DNA of 64,000 nt from Rhodocollybia butyracea. Lineage: Eukaryota; Basidiomycota; Agaricomycetes; Agaricales; Omphalotaceae. Shown here in pieces: positions 1 through 9,804 of this stretch. The notes under the pieces are model-generated. The model searched no databases and was not told the origin of the DNA. It saw only the letters and a program-made list of their open reading frames with translations. A program made the translations under genes and the position numbers. The DNA lies in assembly GCA_015501585.1 (NCBI GenBank), contig JADNRY010000314.1, forward strand, positions 1 to 64,000, given 5' to 3'. The first letter of the stretch is position 1. Each line of letters starts with the position of its first letter.

Positions 1-46
1 CGCTGTTGCGATTTACTAAGATTTGCCTGTGGTTGAATTATATAAT

Positions 47-913
47 TCACCCAGGAATCGTTAGATGAGGATCAGAATCGGACTCCTTGTCGTTATCGTC
101 TGATGATTCATCAGACCAAGGCGTACCTTTACGCTTCTTGTCTCTATCGCTAGAGTCAGAGCTGTCGGAGTTATCATCAGGATCTCCAGGTGTGCCGGAG
201 GCATACCTAACTCTGCCACCCTTGTAGGGTTGCGACGATTGAGCTTGCTTTGAGGAGGTATTATTATACTCCCGATCCCAAACTTCTCGTGGAGTAGTTA
301 GTTTGTCGACGGGGATGCTGTTGTCATTGAATCCTACCATCTGGTCAGGGAATGCATCCGGTATCATACCGGATGTTCTGAGACTATAGTTGTGTTGTCT
401 CTGAATCGCTACGCGACTTTCCCAACCGCTCGTTATCCCGTTCGGGAGCGGCATACTAGGCGATCTTATCGCCGTCAGTGCAGTATTATTCTGTACTTCA
501 TTTATCAGTGGTACCGGTGTTGGTACTACTATTGGCGATGCCTGTACTATTGTAGCTGGAAGTGTTGGTAGTACTACTGTTTGTGGTACTGCTTGTTGTA
601 TTGTTACTGGTGGGATCACCGTAGTAATTGGCTCTTTCTTTACAGAAGCCTTCATTTTAGCAGGTACTGTTTGTACTTGCTGTGTAAGAGTTACCGGAGG
701 TAACTGTTGTTGTGCGGGTGGTACTACTGTATGTATTACCATTGTGCTCGGACCAGGTCCTTGCGTGTTTTGTTGACGAACGACTTGTGTCGTTGTCTGT
801 GTTTGTGCCATACGTACCGTTATCGGTGCTGACGGCGCTATCGTTTTCGTTTGTATTCCTTGTGTAGGAATACTAACATCAACCAATGGTTGGTTTTTTA
901 CAATAATGTTCAT
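47..913 (-). CDS. Acidic-tailed low-complexity ORF, gag-like (uncertain)
   Basis: This is a 288-codon ORF from an ATG at 913 to a stop at 47. The N-terminal two thirds is rich in T, V, P and Q (many TTVVPP/QQV-type runs). The C-terminal 70 residues are charged: a GTPGDPDDNSDSSDSSD stretch followed by RDKKRKG and then another D/S/E run. Such Asp/Ser-rich linkers ahead of basic patches are common in the gag part of basidiomycete Ty3/Gypsy elements, but I see no zinc knuckle, protease or reverse transcriptase, because the window ends 46 bp downstream. It overlaps the upstream ORF by 35 nt in a different frame, so it may be made by frameshifting or reinitiation, or the pair may be a spliced gene. 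The family assignment is inference. Confidence 0.4.
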   Translation of the reverse strand: MNIIVKNQPLVDVSIPTQGIQTKTIAPSAPITVRMAQTQTTTQVVRQQNTQGPGPSTMVIHTVVPPAQQQLPPVTLTQQVQTVPAKMKASVKKEPITTVIPPVTIQQAVPQTVVLPTLPATIVQASPIVVPTPVPLINEVQNNTALTAIRSPSMPLPNGITSGWESRVAIQRQHNYSLRTSGMIPDAFPDQMVGFNDNSIPVDKLTTPREVWDREYNNTSSKQAQSSQPYKGGRVRYASGTPGDPDDNSDSSDSSDRDKKRKGTPWSDESSDDNDKESDSDPHLTIPG

Positions 914-2003
914 TCAATTCTTGAATGAATGCTTCGTGAGCTTTGATAAGGGACTCATTTCTCAATGGTCCCACTATTGTTGACTCTGTCCGTTGGATGG
1001 GGTCATTTTTCCGTATACTAATTGTAGGCGGAGTAGGTAACGATCTCGGTCCTCTTGGGGCCGGAGACATTCTTCTTGTGAAGATGTTTTGCCTTATTAC
1101 TGGAGAGTAACGAAGCGTCTGGGGTTCATTTGATTTACCCATTGTCGAGTTTGATAAGTCGATGACTGGGCTTTCATTTGCATGAACTCCTTTATTTGGC
1201 GTTTTGTTCGTTTGGGAAGTTTGATTCTTCCTTATCGTTACAAAGTTGCCAAAGTTATTATAGGGATCGCTTTGGCGATCACCTTCTTCTACAACCTCGG
1301 TTTCAAGGTTGTCAAATAGACCTTCACCTTCAGGTGGGTCTATCGGATTGAATGAATCCGTATGCCATACGTTATGTATTGGCTTGAAAGATTCTTTAGG
1401 TCTCCGATCTCGGGCACCTGGTGGTTTGTATATTCCCATCGTTTGACGGAACGGATGTGTGGTAGGCTTTATGCCTTCCCAACGACTTGTTTGTTCGTTG
1501 TCAGGCGGTAATGCCACCTGTAATACCGCTGGCGTTACTGCTGGCGGTCGGGCTACGGGCATTGCTATGCTCGTAAGGTTACCAGTATCTGGTAACGGTC
1601 TGGACTTACTCATTCCGGATGGTCCGGACCAACGTTCTACCGCGGTAGCTATACGGTTTAGTGCTTGCGCACCTTGTCCATAGAACTGCGATAGTTCTTG
1701 CATGGCCTCCTTGAGGTCATTCATGTCTGCAAAGCCTTTATTGCTAAAGGCTCCCTGAGACTCATTAGACTCAGAAAGTTTATCGTGTGTCGTATTTGAC
1801 GCACGCTCACGGATGTCTTCGACATCACTTACATTCTGCCTGTCGTTAGACGGCTCAATTTCAGGACTTTGTCCTGCATACGGTGGTAGTCGTGAACTAT
1901 GACTACCGTCGTGTGAATTTATTGGTGACGTGGCATCACCATGTTGTGAGTGGCGATTGCTCGCATCTCGTTGGGACTTCTCTGAGTTCCTATTTTGGTC
2001 CAT
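879..2003 (-). CDS. Polar, Pro/Ser-rich ORF upstream of the gag-like ORF
   Basis: This is a 374-codon ORF beginning with an ATG at 2003. The N-terminal 100 residues are strongly hydrophilic (S, N, D, H, Q). A probable helix follows (DMNDLKEAMQELSQFYGQG, about residues 90-110), then proline-rich segments. No transmembrane segment or catalytic motif is visible. Its last 35 nt overlap the start of the next ORF (ATG at 913), which lies in another frame. The long open frame with no obvious introns and the tight overlap suggest a mobile-element or virus-derived two-ORF unit rather than a typical host gene, but no diagnostic domain was found and the product is unrecognised. Confidence 0.4.
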   Translation of the reverse strand: MDQNRNSEKSQRDASNRHSQHGDATSPINSHDGSHSSRLPPYAGQSPEIEPSNDRQNVSDVEDIRERASNTTHDKLSESNESQGAFSNKGFADMNDLKEAMQELSQFYGQGAQALNRIATAVERWSGPSGMSKSRPLPDTGNLTSIAMPVARPPAVTPAVLQVALPPDNEQTSRWEGIKPTTHPFRQTMGIYKPPGARDRRPKESFKPIHNVWHTDSFNPIDPPEGEGLFDNLETEVVEEGDRQSDPYNNFGNFVTIRKNQTSQTNKTPNKGVHANESPVIDLSNSTMGKSNEPQTLRYSPVIRQNIFTRRMSPAPRGPRSLPTPPTISIRKNDPIQRTESTIVGPLRNESLIKAHEAFIQELNEHYCKKPTIG

Positions 2004-2009
2004 GTGATC

Positions 2010-2416
2010 GAACTTTTGTTGATTTTGCTTGGCGCTTTTGATGCGGAGTAAGAGTGGTGATAATTTTTTAGATTACTTTATAATTCTAGTCGAGTAGTTA
2101 TTACTTCTCGTAGTTTTGTGCACACAATCTTTTAATAAAGATTTTTGATGCTCAAAAAAGTATAACGCCCTTAGGCGAGAGTCTTATGTTCACACGAAAG
2201 AGCACGACAAAGGCTATGCGATTGTGTACTCGTAGTGTAGAAGAACTACAGTAATTTATGTAATTCGACTAGTTATAATAATCGAAATGAATGGAATAGA
2301 AATGATATCTAATCGTAAGATAAGATAAGATAAGAGTTGCGATGCGACAAAAGTTAAGGCCGCGCCATAGGGCGCGGCCGGAAGGGAATCAGGCAAGATG
2401 GGGAGGAGGCGTTACA
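2010..2416 (-). other. Possible 5' LTR or leader of the left-edge element, with GC hairpin
   Basis: Read on the minus strand, the sequence from 2416 begins TGTAACGCC, a start resembling many fungal Gypsy LTRs, and it lies directly upstream of the two left-edge ORFs. Inside is a perfect hairpin at 2358-2379 (GGCCGCGCC, 4-nt loop ATAG, GGCGCGGCC) and a short GATAA microsatellite near 2316-2335. I could not fix the inner LTR end or a tRNA primer-binding site, and a second LTR cannot be seen in this window, so the call is tentative. Confidence 0.25.
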
Positions 2417-3180
2417 CCCTGATTATGGTAGGCACACCCAGGTTCTTGAACCCTGCAGGGTAGCTATTTTTGCCTGAAATTTAAGTTGCCTAGTTACTTG
2501 GAGCCCCTACCATATACCCCAAATAGCTAAATCTAGCTTAAATTTTGCTTAAATCTGCCAGAATTTTGTCAGAAAAATTACTTTGAGTCTGCATCAAAGG
2601 CAGCCATTTTTGCCCAAACTTGGACCTGAGATGAGGTCAAAATTGACTCCAAACTGCCCAACTCTGGATCTGTACTTCCCACCTATTATCAGAGGTCCTG
2701 TTATTAATACTATGTCCTTTCATTAACCTTGGTGACTTAGTCACATTCAGCATTCAAGTTTGGTTTAAGAGTTAGCTGTGCAAAGGGTCTATGTTGAGTG
2801 TTACTTTTTAAAGGAGCAGCTTACTCATTCCTCCTTCTCCTTTCATCTTGGAACAGGTTATATATTCAAATTATATGTCCCACAGGCTGCAGATGTTTTT
2901 TGATGACTTCCCAAGCTAGGGAAAGTCACCTAACCCAGTTAGCTTTTTGCTATGCTCAAGCAAACTCAAGTAAACCTGAGGTTGACATATATACTCAGGT
3001 CAACTTGGGCTAACTTGAGTCAACTCAAAGTTGGGGCTTGAGTAGGCTTTCCACTCAAGTCAACCTGAAGTTGGCTTATGTATTTGAGTTAACTGTATTT
3101 CAATGCCTTGAGCTGCACAAACACAATTTATTTTTGTCCAATAAGGACACCCATAGAGGTTCCCACCAAAGACGCGCCTA
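2417..3180. other. Intergenic; imperfect CTCAAGT/ACTTGAG repeats
   Basis: No gene is visible. Between about 2940 and 3075 a 20-25 bp motif built from ACTCAAGTCAACCTGAGGTTGAC recurs several times in both orientations, giving an imperfect satellite-like patch. Upstream of it is AT-rich unique sequence. Confidence 0.5.
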
Positions 3181-3259
3181 TGCTATTCAAAAGTGGGAGA
3201 AAATACCTGTGCCACTTAAATTAAGTCGCATGGGTATTTTCTCCCACTTTTGAACAGCA
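3181..3259. mobile_element. 79-bp hairpin MITE, TIR tip TGCTGTTCAAAAGTG
   Basis: Nearly the whole element is an inverted repeat: the left arm TGCTATTCAAAAGTGGGAG continues AAAATACC and the right arm is its complement, joined by a short loop. It is flanked by TA on both sides (3179-3180 and 3260-3261), a TA target duplication as in Tc1/mariner-type elements. The same tips bound two larger elements at 7291-9802 and 12307-13618. Confidence 0.75.
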
Positions 3260-3261
3260 TA

Positions 3262-3628
3262 CGCTCCTCAATCTTGACTTTGTCAATGCAAATACCCACA
3301 ACCGGAATTTTACCCCTATCTCCCGTAGAACCATGGAATGAGATAGGTAAAGATATGCTGAGATTATGCTTCATCACTTTGTAAAGTAGAAACATCTTAT
3401 GGACAGGACAAAACACGTATGGGCAGGCTATTGAAAGGAACCAGCTCGAGTATATTCCAAAGTCATATCAATATATTGTACGATACAAGAAAGAGATGAT
3501 CAACGTAAGAATAAAAGAACATAAGAATCCAAAAGGATTGTGACCTCAAATACATATGTATTTAGTTGGTATTTAGAGTGGGTAACATGGTAGGCATGTG
3601 GCCATTGCCGTAAATGAACTACCCTGTT
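3262..3628. other. Intergenic 3' flank of the membrane protein gene
   Basis: I see no coding signal here; this is probably the 3' flank of the minus-strand gene that ends at 3629. Confidence 0.4.
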
Positions 3629-5412
3629 TTAGAGCCTGGCTTGACCAAAGTACACCATCAATATCCTCCAATGTCCAGTTTGTGATTCTCTGCCTAGTAC
3701 GTGGATACTCCCTATCCATATGCAGGGGGTTGTTGGATGGCATTCATCAAAGTTATTGAGCCGTTCAAGGAGAAGCTCTGTCCTGTCTGGCTCCTGAGGT
3801 GTGATCTGATCTCTATTGTCGCCATTGCTTACATTGCTTGGAGGTTCAACAGAAAACGAGGGCACATTTACAGTGTCTTCACCATGTGGCAATATCATGA
3901 CAGTGCTTCGATGAACAGGATATTCTTGATTATGAGCTGTATCGGTATCTCCAACTGTCTCCAAAGCTGGCAATGTGATGTAACTTTTTGTAAATGGGGT
4001 AATGCCATGGGCATTGGCTGCAGTCATGTCATTCATATCTGCTGGAGCATCTGAAATAATCCTCTTTTCAAAAGGGGTGACATTTTCTGGACCTGGGGGA
4101 AGGTGCTCATCTGAGGCTGAAATGAAGCCTTATGAGATATAGATCCGCTGAACATCAATAACAGGACTGTACCCAACATTGATTCCCCCCACGATTGAGC
4201 TGATGCTGGAGATCTTCTCCTTTTAACTTGCTGCCATGCTGCCCACAAGATCAACTCAATTAGACATATGGCAGCAATGGCTCCCACAACTACACCAGCA
4301 ATAGCTCCACCATGCAACCCCTGCTGAGATGACGGACCTGGCCCACCAAGAGATCCAGTTGATGTAGAGGAAGGGGTTGGTACAGTGGGTGAATTAGATG
4401 AGGTCAACACTGAGAGGTCAGGCATGTCATCCAATGTAGCAAAACCAGGGACATAGGTGGATCCCCGAAATGCAAAGGTCTGGAATAGTGAAGCCTCCAG
4501 AACCTCAATTGCAATGGTATGATTGCCACTATCTGATTCTTGAACAAGGGTGAAGTATTCAAAATAGTAGAAAGGAGGTTGATCTTGCATTCCACCAATG
4601 AATTCAAGCTGGAATTTTGGTTCTTCATCAAGGGAAACACCCAAGGTGATGTTACCGGAAATGCTTGGGTTGAATAGCCCAAGAAGGGTTATGTTCCAGC
4701 CTATGTGTACTTGAACCCCCCTGATGTAGAGACCAACCCGAGGAAATTACATACCTGTAAAGGGGAATTTGACCACAGTCCCACTCATTCCGCTGGACAG
4801 GCCGGGTGAACCAGTGCTCAGGTCCTGCCACTGGCCTTCCGATACAATGGTGATATCTGTATAGTTCACAAACAAGAGCAGATTATTCAATGACAAGTTG
4901 GCTGCTGGGGTGATCAGCGCATAATTAAAGTAAGGCCCAACAGAACAGTTGATCTGATACAAAGCTGGTAGATTTGCCGGAGGTGGAATCATTATTATAT
5001 TATCCTCAACTGCAGCCTGGGGAACTTCAAAGAGATCAAGGGGCGTGGAGGATAGACTTGAAAACACGAAAGTGTCCGGGACACAGCTGGTGTTCCCGTC
5101 ACTAAACCCAACAAAGGACATCTGTACATTTTCAGCCTCTTTAAGCAAGGAGTCAGATATTTATATGTCATGCATTTGTACACACTCACCTATCTCAATA
5201 CTGAAGTTACCAATATTACCAGTAAGCTTCCCAGTGATAGGGTCTGCAAGAAATATAGATGAGTTTTTGTAGTATGAGGTAAGAGGGGGACCCCAGGTTG
5301 ACCAAGAACCCGAAATATTAAAGGCAGAGCTATCCACAATAATTGCAGGAGCTTGGCCCATGTTAACTGGGTGTATCAAGAAACAGTAAATGTATTGACT
5401 TAAACTTCTCAT
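3629..5412 (-). CDS. Single-pass, N-glycosylated membrane protein (Agaricomycete-type, unknown function)
   Basis: There are four exons on the minus strand: 5412-5190, 5138-4755, 4700-4173 and 4116-3629. Introns of 51, 54 and 56 nt have GTGAGT, GTATGT and GTACAG donors. All junction phases agree, giving 540 aa. The extracellular part carries many N-X-S/T sequons (for example NISG, NCSV, NYTD, NITL, NHTI). A Ser/Thr/Pro-rich stalk is followed by one membrane helix at about residues 333-357 (GGAIAGVVVGAIAAICLIEL) and a KRRR stop-transfer, so the tail of about 180 residues should be cytosolic. This layout matches a family common in mushrooms, with a cell-surface role as the plausible inference. 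The N-terminus is doubtful: no clear signal peptide follows the ATG at 5412, so a first exon may lie further upstream. The promoter-side region holds an 18-bp minisatellite. Confidence 0.75.
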
Positions 5413-5529
5413 AGTTCAAGTTATACTAATCTATAGCACTTATTGCCTCGGGTCCAATGGGCAGTTCAATCATAAGCATCACAAAAACCACCCAAACATG
5501 TTGCTGAGTTATGGTAACCCATCAAGGTA

Positions 5530-5632
5530 TTGATTGGAGATGATTGATTGGAGATGGGATATTGATTAGAGATGAGATATTGATTAGAGATGAGATATTG
5601 ATTAGAGATGGGATAATGATTAGAGATGGGAC
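5530..5632. repeat. 18-bp minisatellite (GAGATGRGATATTGATTA)
   Basis: About five to six tandem units of an 18-bp motif lie roughly 120-220 bp upstream of the first ATG of the minus-strand membrane protein gene. The first units are slightly degenerate (TTGGAGATGATTGA). Confidence 0.8.
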
Positions 5633-5646
5633 CCAGCCTGTTGAGT

Positions 5647-5705
5647 AGCAACCTCTCTTGGACCAAGAGAGGTTGAGGAGTCCTGGTCACCAAGGAGAGG
5701 TTGCT
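5647..5705. repeat. Hairpin AGCAACCTCTCTTGG / CCAAGGAGAGGTTGCT
   Basis: The arms at 5647-5661 and 5690-5705 pair almost perfectly, and a second short inverted repeat lies inside. The function is unknown; it could be the remnant of a small TIR element. Confidence 0.6.
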
Positions 5706-6610
5706 GATCAACACTCCATCCCTCTTAATCTAACTTGCGAGTGTGGGCCACCGCGCCAAGCGCGTGGCAGGTACGAGTCCTGCAAGAGACTAGTTATGAA
5801 TTGTGCACTGCAACGACCACTGATGAAAAGTGCGGGGGCTACAAAAATGGAAGTATTATTAAGATGAATAAACACCGTGTCACATGTGGCAAAAAGAATG
5901 TACAGCACCGATAATCTGCACATTAGAGGTGCAACCACAACAGTGTTTGATGGAAGACGTTCAAGAGTAAAAAGGTATCAGACGCGGCGAAGTTTTGGGT
6001 GACATGAAATAAGTGGGCACATCAGAAAGTCACATGTCAAGCGCTTTGACATTTCTAAATATGGGGAAACGATTCTTCCAAATTTGGGCAAGATCAACCC
6101 TAATTGGGAAGAAATTTCCACGCGAAACCGGCCATAAGGACGAGCCTTCATTACATTCAGGACTCGTAAAAGATGCAAGGGACATGAGCCAGGCCATACA
6201 TTGTGCTGTGCAATCCATGCAGACATACAGTCATTCCCACATCTTTCAAATGGCCAAATTTATTTATGTCTCGGAGTGAAATTTCATGGCCTTACACGGC
6301 CAAACCTTAGATTGCACTCAGTTTGAAACTCGAAGCCATTGGTCTAATTATGATTTTGCGCCCAGCTTAAGAAATTTCCGCCTGAGTCTTAATCTTCAAA
6401 GATAACACCTAGTCTAAATTTTTTTGCTTTCACACTCAAACTTAAACCTGGTTCTGAAATTTTGCTGTGTGCGAAACCCTCCCAGCCATTTTGAACATAG
6501 TTTGATTGAATATAAGTGATATCATACCGTGGGGCCACACAACCTGCAGGCTTGAGGACAAGCGAAGTGAGCATACAGCTCAATTCATTTTATTTGAAGG
6601 ATAATAATTC
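5706..6610. other. Intergenic, no supported gene
   Basis: I see only short frames with no conserved pattern. A compact GC hairpin (CCACCGCGC/GCGCGTGG) next to a T-arm-like GCAGG...CCTGC occurs near 5748-5790, but it does not fold into a complete tRNA. Confidence 0.4.
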
Positions 6611-6961
6611 TCTCTGGTTTGGGAGAGCACTTACAGAAACCGCAAATGGCAGATTACCTGCAAAGCCTGCCATGTAGAAAACCAAACTATTTACAATGCC
6701 AAACGACACGCCCAAACTCTTAAGCATATGGAGAAAGTTGCACGCCAAACACTCCCGACAGAAGCCCCCAGGGACTCACCTTCACACCCTGCAGTACCGT
6801 TCAGATCCGCTCAGGACGTTATTGCTACATGCATGCTACAAGACTTTGCTGAAGAAGGCTCCACCGCTCCACAAGAGTCTTTACCACCTCTGGTTGACCT
6901 CTGGATACATTCACTGACTATACAGGGGACATTCATCAGATGTTTGAACTACCCGATTTGA
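6611..6961 (+). pseudogene. Zinc-finger-like exon fragment (CxxC...H...H)
   Basis: One frame running to a stop at 6961 encodes W-x-x-x-C-x-x-C-H followed about 12 residues later by A-K-R-H-A-Q-T-L-K-H, a C2H2-like spacing. A further 75 residues follow from an in-frame ATG at 6728. There is a possible splice acceptor (TTACAG) at 6631-6636. In mushrooms, fingers of this kind often sit at the N-terminus of transposon-associated proteins, but the rest of such a protein is missing. I regard it as a fragment. Confidence 0.35.
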
Positions 6962-7315
6962 CTGGAGTGAAATTGACATGTTGCAACCTGAATTCCCTGG
7001 CTCCCTTGAAGCAGAGGATATTCAAGCCCTTTCCAGCTAGATGCTGAACGTGTACCAATACTATCACGCCTATAGTTTTTAAAAAAAATTTAAAGAAGTA
7101 CCTCGGAAATGCCTTAAACGTGCCCAGATTTCCACCGGATTTGACATGTAGAGGGGATAGTACTCTAGTAAACTTTCTATCTACTTTATAGAGCCGTTAA
7201 ATACCTTCTTAAAGCACTCCGGCGTGAAGAACTGTTTTGCACAGAGATTTTTGAAAGATCAGTCACATCAAAATCACGGTCTGCATACTATGCTGTTCAA
7301 AAGTGTGAAATATTC

Positions 7316-7532
7316 AAGTGTGCTCCCCCCTCACAAATGTGCTCCCCCCCCACAAATCTGGTGTGCTCCCCCTTCAGAAATTCAAGTGCGCTCCCCCCTC
7401 AGAAATTATGTGTGCTCCCCCTTCACAAATGTGCCCCCCCCCCACAAATCAGTGTGCTCCCCCCTCAGAAATTTAAGTGTGCTCCCCCCTCAGAATTATG
7501 TGTGCTCCCCCTTCACATAAATTATTCATTTT
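7316..7532 (+). repeat. C-rich minisatellite, left arm (GTGTGCTCCCCCYTCARAAAT)
   Basis: About nine tandem units of 20-26 bp, each built around GTGTGCTCCCCC followed by TCAGAAAT or ACAAAT. The same array is repeated in inverted orientation at about 9562-9778. Confidence 0.85.
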
Positions 7533-8578
7533 GGATTAGTCATGAAAATTACCATATTTGGTAAGGCTCAGTCACTCAGTCATATGACTCCTTAGTCTGA
7601 ACTTACACAGTTACTTAATTATATACTATGGTGAGCAATGTAATCTGCTCTAGACCAACACAGCCGTAGAATGAGAACTACCATATTTGGTAAGGTCTAG
7701 TCTTGACTCAGTCATATGACTTCCTTAATCTGGATTTATGTACTTATGTCAACTATATTATAGTGAGCAATCTACATGGGCATGTGTCACATGACATTTG
7801 TAGGGATGAGTAATGAGCAATGACACATAAGTTTCTAGCTCCTACCTGGGTATACTTACAATACCAATCTTGAAACAAAAAAACCTTGAAACAAAAGGTC
7901 CAGACTTCAAGTTGTTCAATGTTGAAACTTGAAAGTATGGACTTGATGATTGTGCAGGTAAAGAAGTCGACCATGGCCCATTCCATACCAACATCCCACA
8001 CTGCTTATGATTTTTATGCTACTACTAGTTGGATTACTAGGATATACTTAGTAAGTACTCTATCTATCCTCAAAACACAAAAATCTTAGACCAAATCAGT
8101 CCCAATTCGGTGGATTGCTTGCACATAACTCACAGTTCTGGTCTTGATTCTGGTCAGGGCAAGTCCTGGCAGTGCTACTTTCATCTATCACTTTCTGATA
8201 CATACTGTATAGTAATTATTCATTGCAATTGCACACAGTACCATAGAGTATGTGCAAATGAATGGGCGGGCTGAAGGCCCACTATCAAAAATTGGTACTG
8301 TTTCATGAAAAACCTTGAAAAACCCTCTTGTTATGCATTACTAATTGCCAAATACCCATGCTCCCTAGTTGGGTCCTGTTACATGTTATGGGACTCAAGA
8401 GTGTGATTGTACATTTGGCCGCACGGCACAGGATTCGGAGTCATTCTTGCAGGTTAGACTTGTGGAGAAGTCACTGACCCACTGTAAACTTCTTCTACTA
8501 CCACAGGCCTTACTGTTGTAACTAATAGTAATTTACAGCCAGTGGGCAATAAAGACTGCTGAAGCGCCCTTTGGGTGC

Positions 8579-8943
8579 TAGTGTGTGGCTTAGGTTGGGT
8601 ACCTAAAAAGCCAACCCGACCCGGCACTATACCCATACCCGTGTACACGGCTATGGGTTCCCAGGCGCCTACCTGCCAGGTGTTCAATTTTCCCATATAA
8701 ATTTTTCTGAAGCTGTGAAATATCAATGTCATGTTGGCATAGTGGTTAACTATGCTGGGTAAAGCCTTAGAACTGAGCACAAGGCTGCAGGTTCAAATCC
8801 TGCTTTGACACTGAATTAAATAAAATTTTGAGTGTTCCGGGTGGACTCGGGTTCACTAACGGGTGCCGGGTAGTCAGACCTGGACCTGACAGAGTACCCG
8901 ACCCGGAAACAGGCCATACCCGGCATACCCATGCCACACACTA
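8579..8943. mobile_element. Nested repeat with inverted ends TAGTGTGTGGC / GCCACACACTA
   Basis: It lies in the centre of the 2.5-kb TIR element. The ends at 8579-8589 and 8933-8943 are perfect inverted repeats, and further out GAAGCGCCC (8561-8569) and GGGCGCTTC (8946-8954) are also inverted. The interior is rich in CCCGACCCGG and TACCC motifs and contains a tRNA-like block at 8727-8811. Confidence 0.5.
8727..8811 (+). ncRNA. tRNA-like block with A- and B-box motifs (SINE head or degenerate tRNA)
   Basis: TGGCATAGTGGTT (8735-8747) matches a pol III A box and GGTTCAAATCC (8790-8800) a B box. A perfect T-arm is present (GCAGG, loop TTCAAAT, CCTGC, 8787-8803). An acceptor-like pairing TGTCATG with TTTGACA (8727-8733 and 8804-8810) has five Watson-Crick pairs, and a four-pair D stem is possible. 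The anticodon arm does not fold properly, so a working tRNA is unlikely; a tRNA-derived SINE head fits better. Confidence 0.45.
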
Positions 8944-9561
8944 CTGGGCGCTTCAAAGTTCAGATACTAATTTCTAGGGTTCGAAAGTGCAGTTCATATA
9001 ACCAATAAAAAACTGCAAACCGCACTGCACTGAACCGCGGTGCACCTTTATGTAATGCTGCACCGGTGCACTGTAGTTCAGTGCAAGGTTCTGTAAAATC
9101 TTAGAATTTACAGAACCGGTGGTAACTGGTGCAGTCCAGTTGCGTGGTTTTGAGCGCTAAAATAGGCGCCTTAGCGTCGCCGTGAGTTTCCTTTTTCAGA
9201 TTTAATTATTAATTGTCCACAAGATTCAGTATTGGGCCTGGACATGAGTCTGGATCTGGGTTTACCCATACTTATATGTCATTGCTCATTACTCATCCCT
9301 ACAAATGTCATGTGACACATGCCCATGTTGATTGCTCAGTTGACATAAGTACATAAATCCAGATTAAGGAAGTCATATGACTGAGTCAAGACTAGGCCTT
9401 ACCAAATATGGTAGCTCCCATTCTACAGCTGTGCCGGTCTAGAGCAGATTACATTGCTCACCATAGTATATAATTAAGTAACTGTGTAAGTTCAGACTAA
9501 GGAGTCATATGACTGAGTGACTGAGCCTTACCAAATATGGTAATTTTCATGACTAATCCAA

Positions 9562-9778
9562 AATGAATAATTTATGTGAAGGGGGAGCACACATAATTCT
9601 GAGGGGGGAGCACACTTAAATTTCTGAGGGGGGAGCACACTGATTTGTGGGGGGGGGAGCACATTTGTGAAGGGGGAGCACACATAATTTCTGAGGGGGG
9701 AGCGCACTTGAATTTCTGAAGGGGGAGCACACCATATTTGTGGGGGGGGAGCACATTTGTGAGGGGGGAGCACACTTG
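9562..9778 (-). repeat. C-rich minisatellite, right arm (inverted copy)
   Basis: This is the reverse complement of the 7316-7532 array, with unit order preserved, so the array was part of the TIR before the arms diverged. Confidence 0.85.
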
Positions 9779-9804
9779 AATATTTCACACTTTTGAACAG
9801 CATA

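Larger units (their letters stand above)
7291..9802. mobile_element. 2.5-kb TIR element with arms of about 540 bp
   Basis: The left arm 7291-7832 and right arm 9270-9802 are reverse complements with only scattered differences. Tips read TGCTGTTCAAAAGTGTGAAA and are flanked by TA on each side (7289-7290 and 9803-9804). Each arm carries about nine units of a C-rich minisatellite and then shared unique sequence. The 1.4-kb centre has no transposase frame but holds a nested repeat with a tRNA-like block. The element is therefore non-autonomous and would need a transposase recognising the same tip. A transcript across it could fold into a very long hairpin. Confidence 0.75.

Noticed and set aside
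5745..5795. tRNA-like T-arm (GCAGG TACGAGT CCTGC) with a GC hairpin beside it
   Set aside because: No matching D-arm, anticodon arm or full acceptor stem could be drawn, and the spacing does not fit a tRNA.
7224..7564. Open frames rich in C-S-P-L through the C-rich repeats (also 9528-9899 on the minus strand)
   Set aside because: They arise because the minisatellite lacks stops in these frames; the mirror frames come from the inverted arm.
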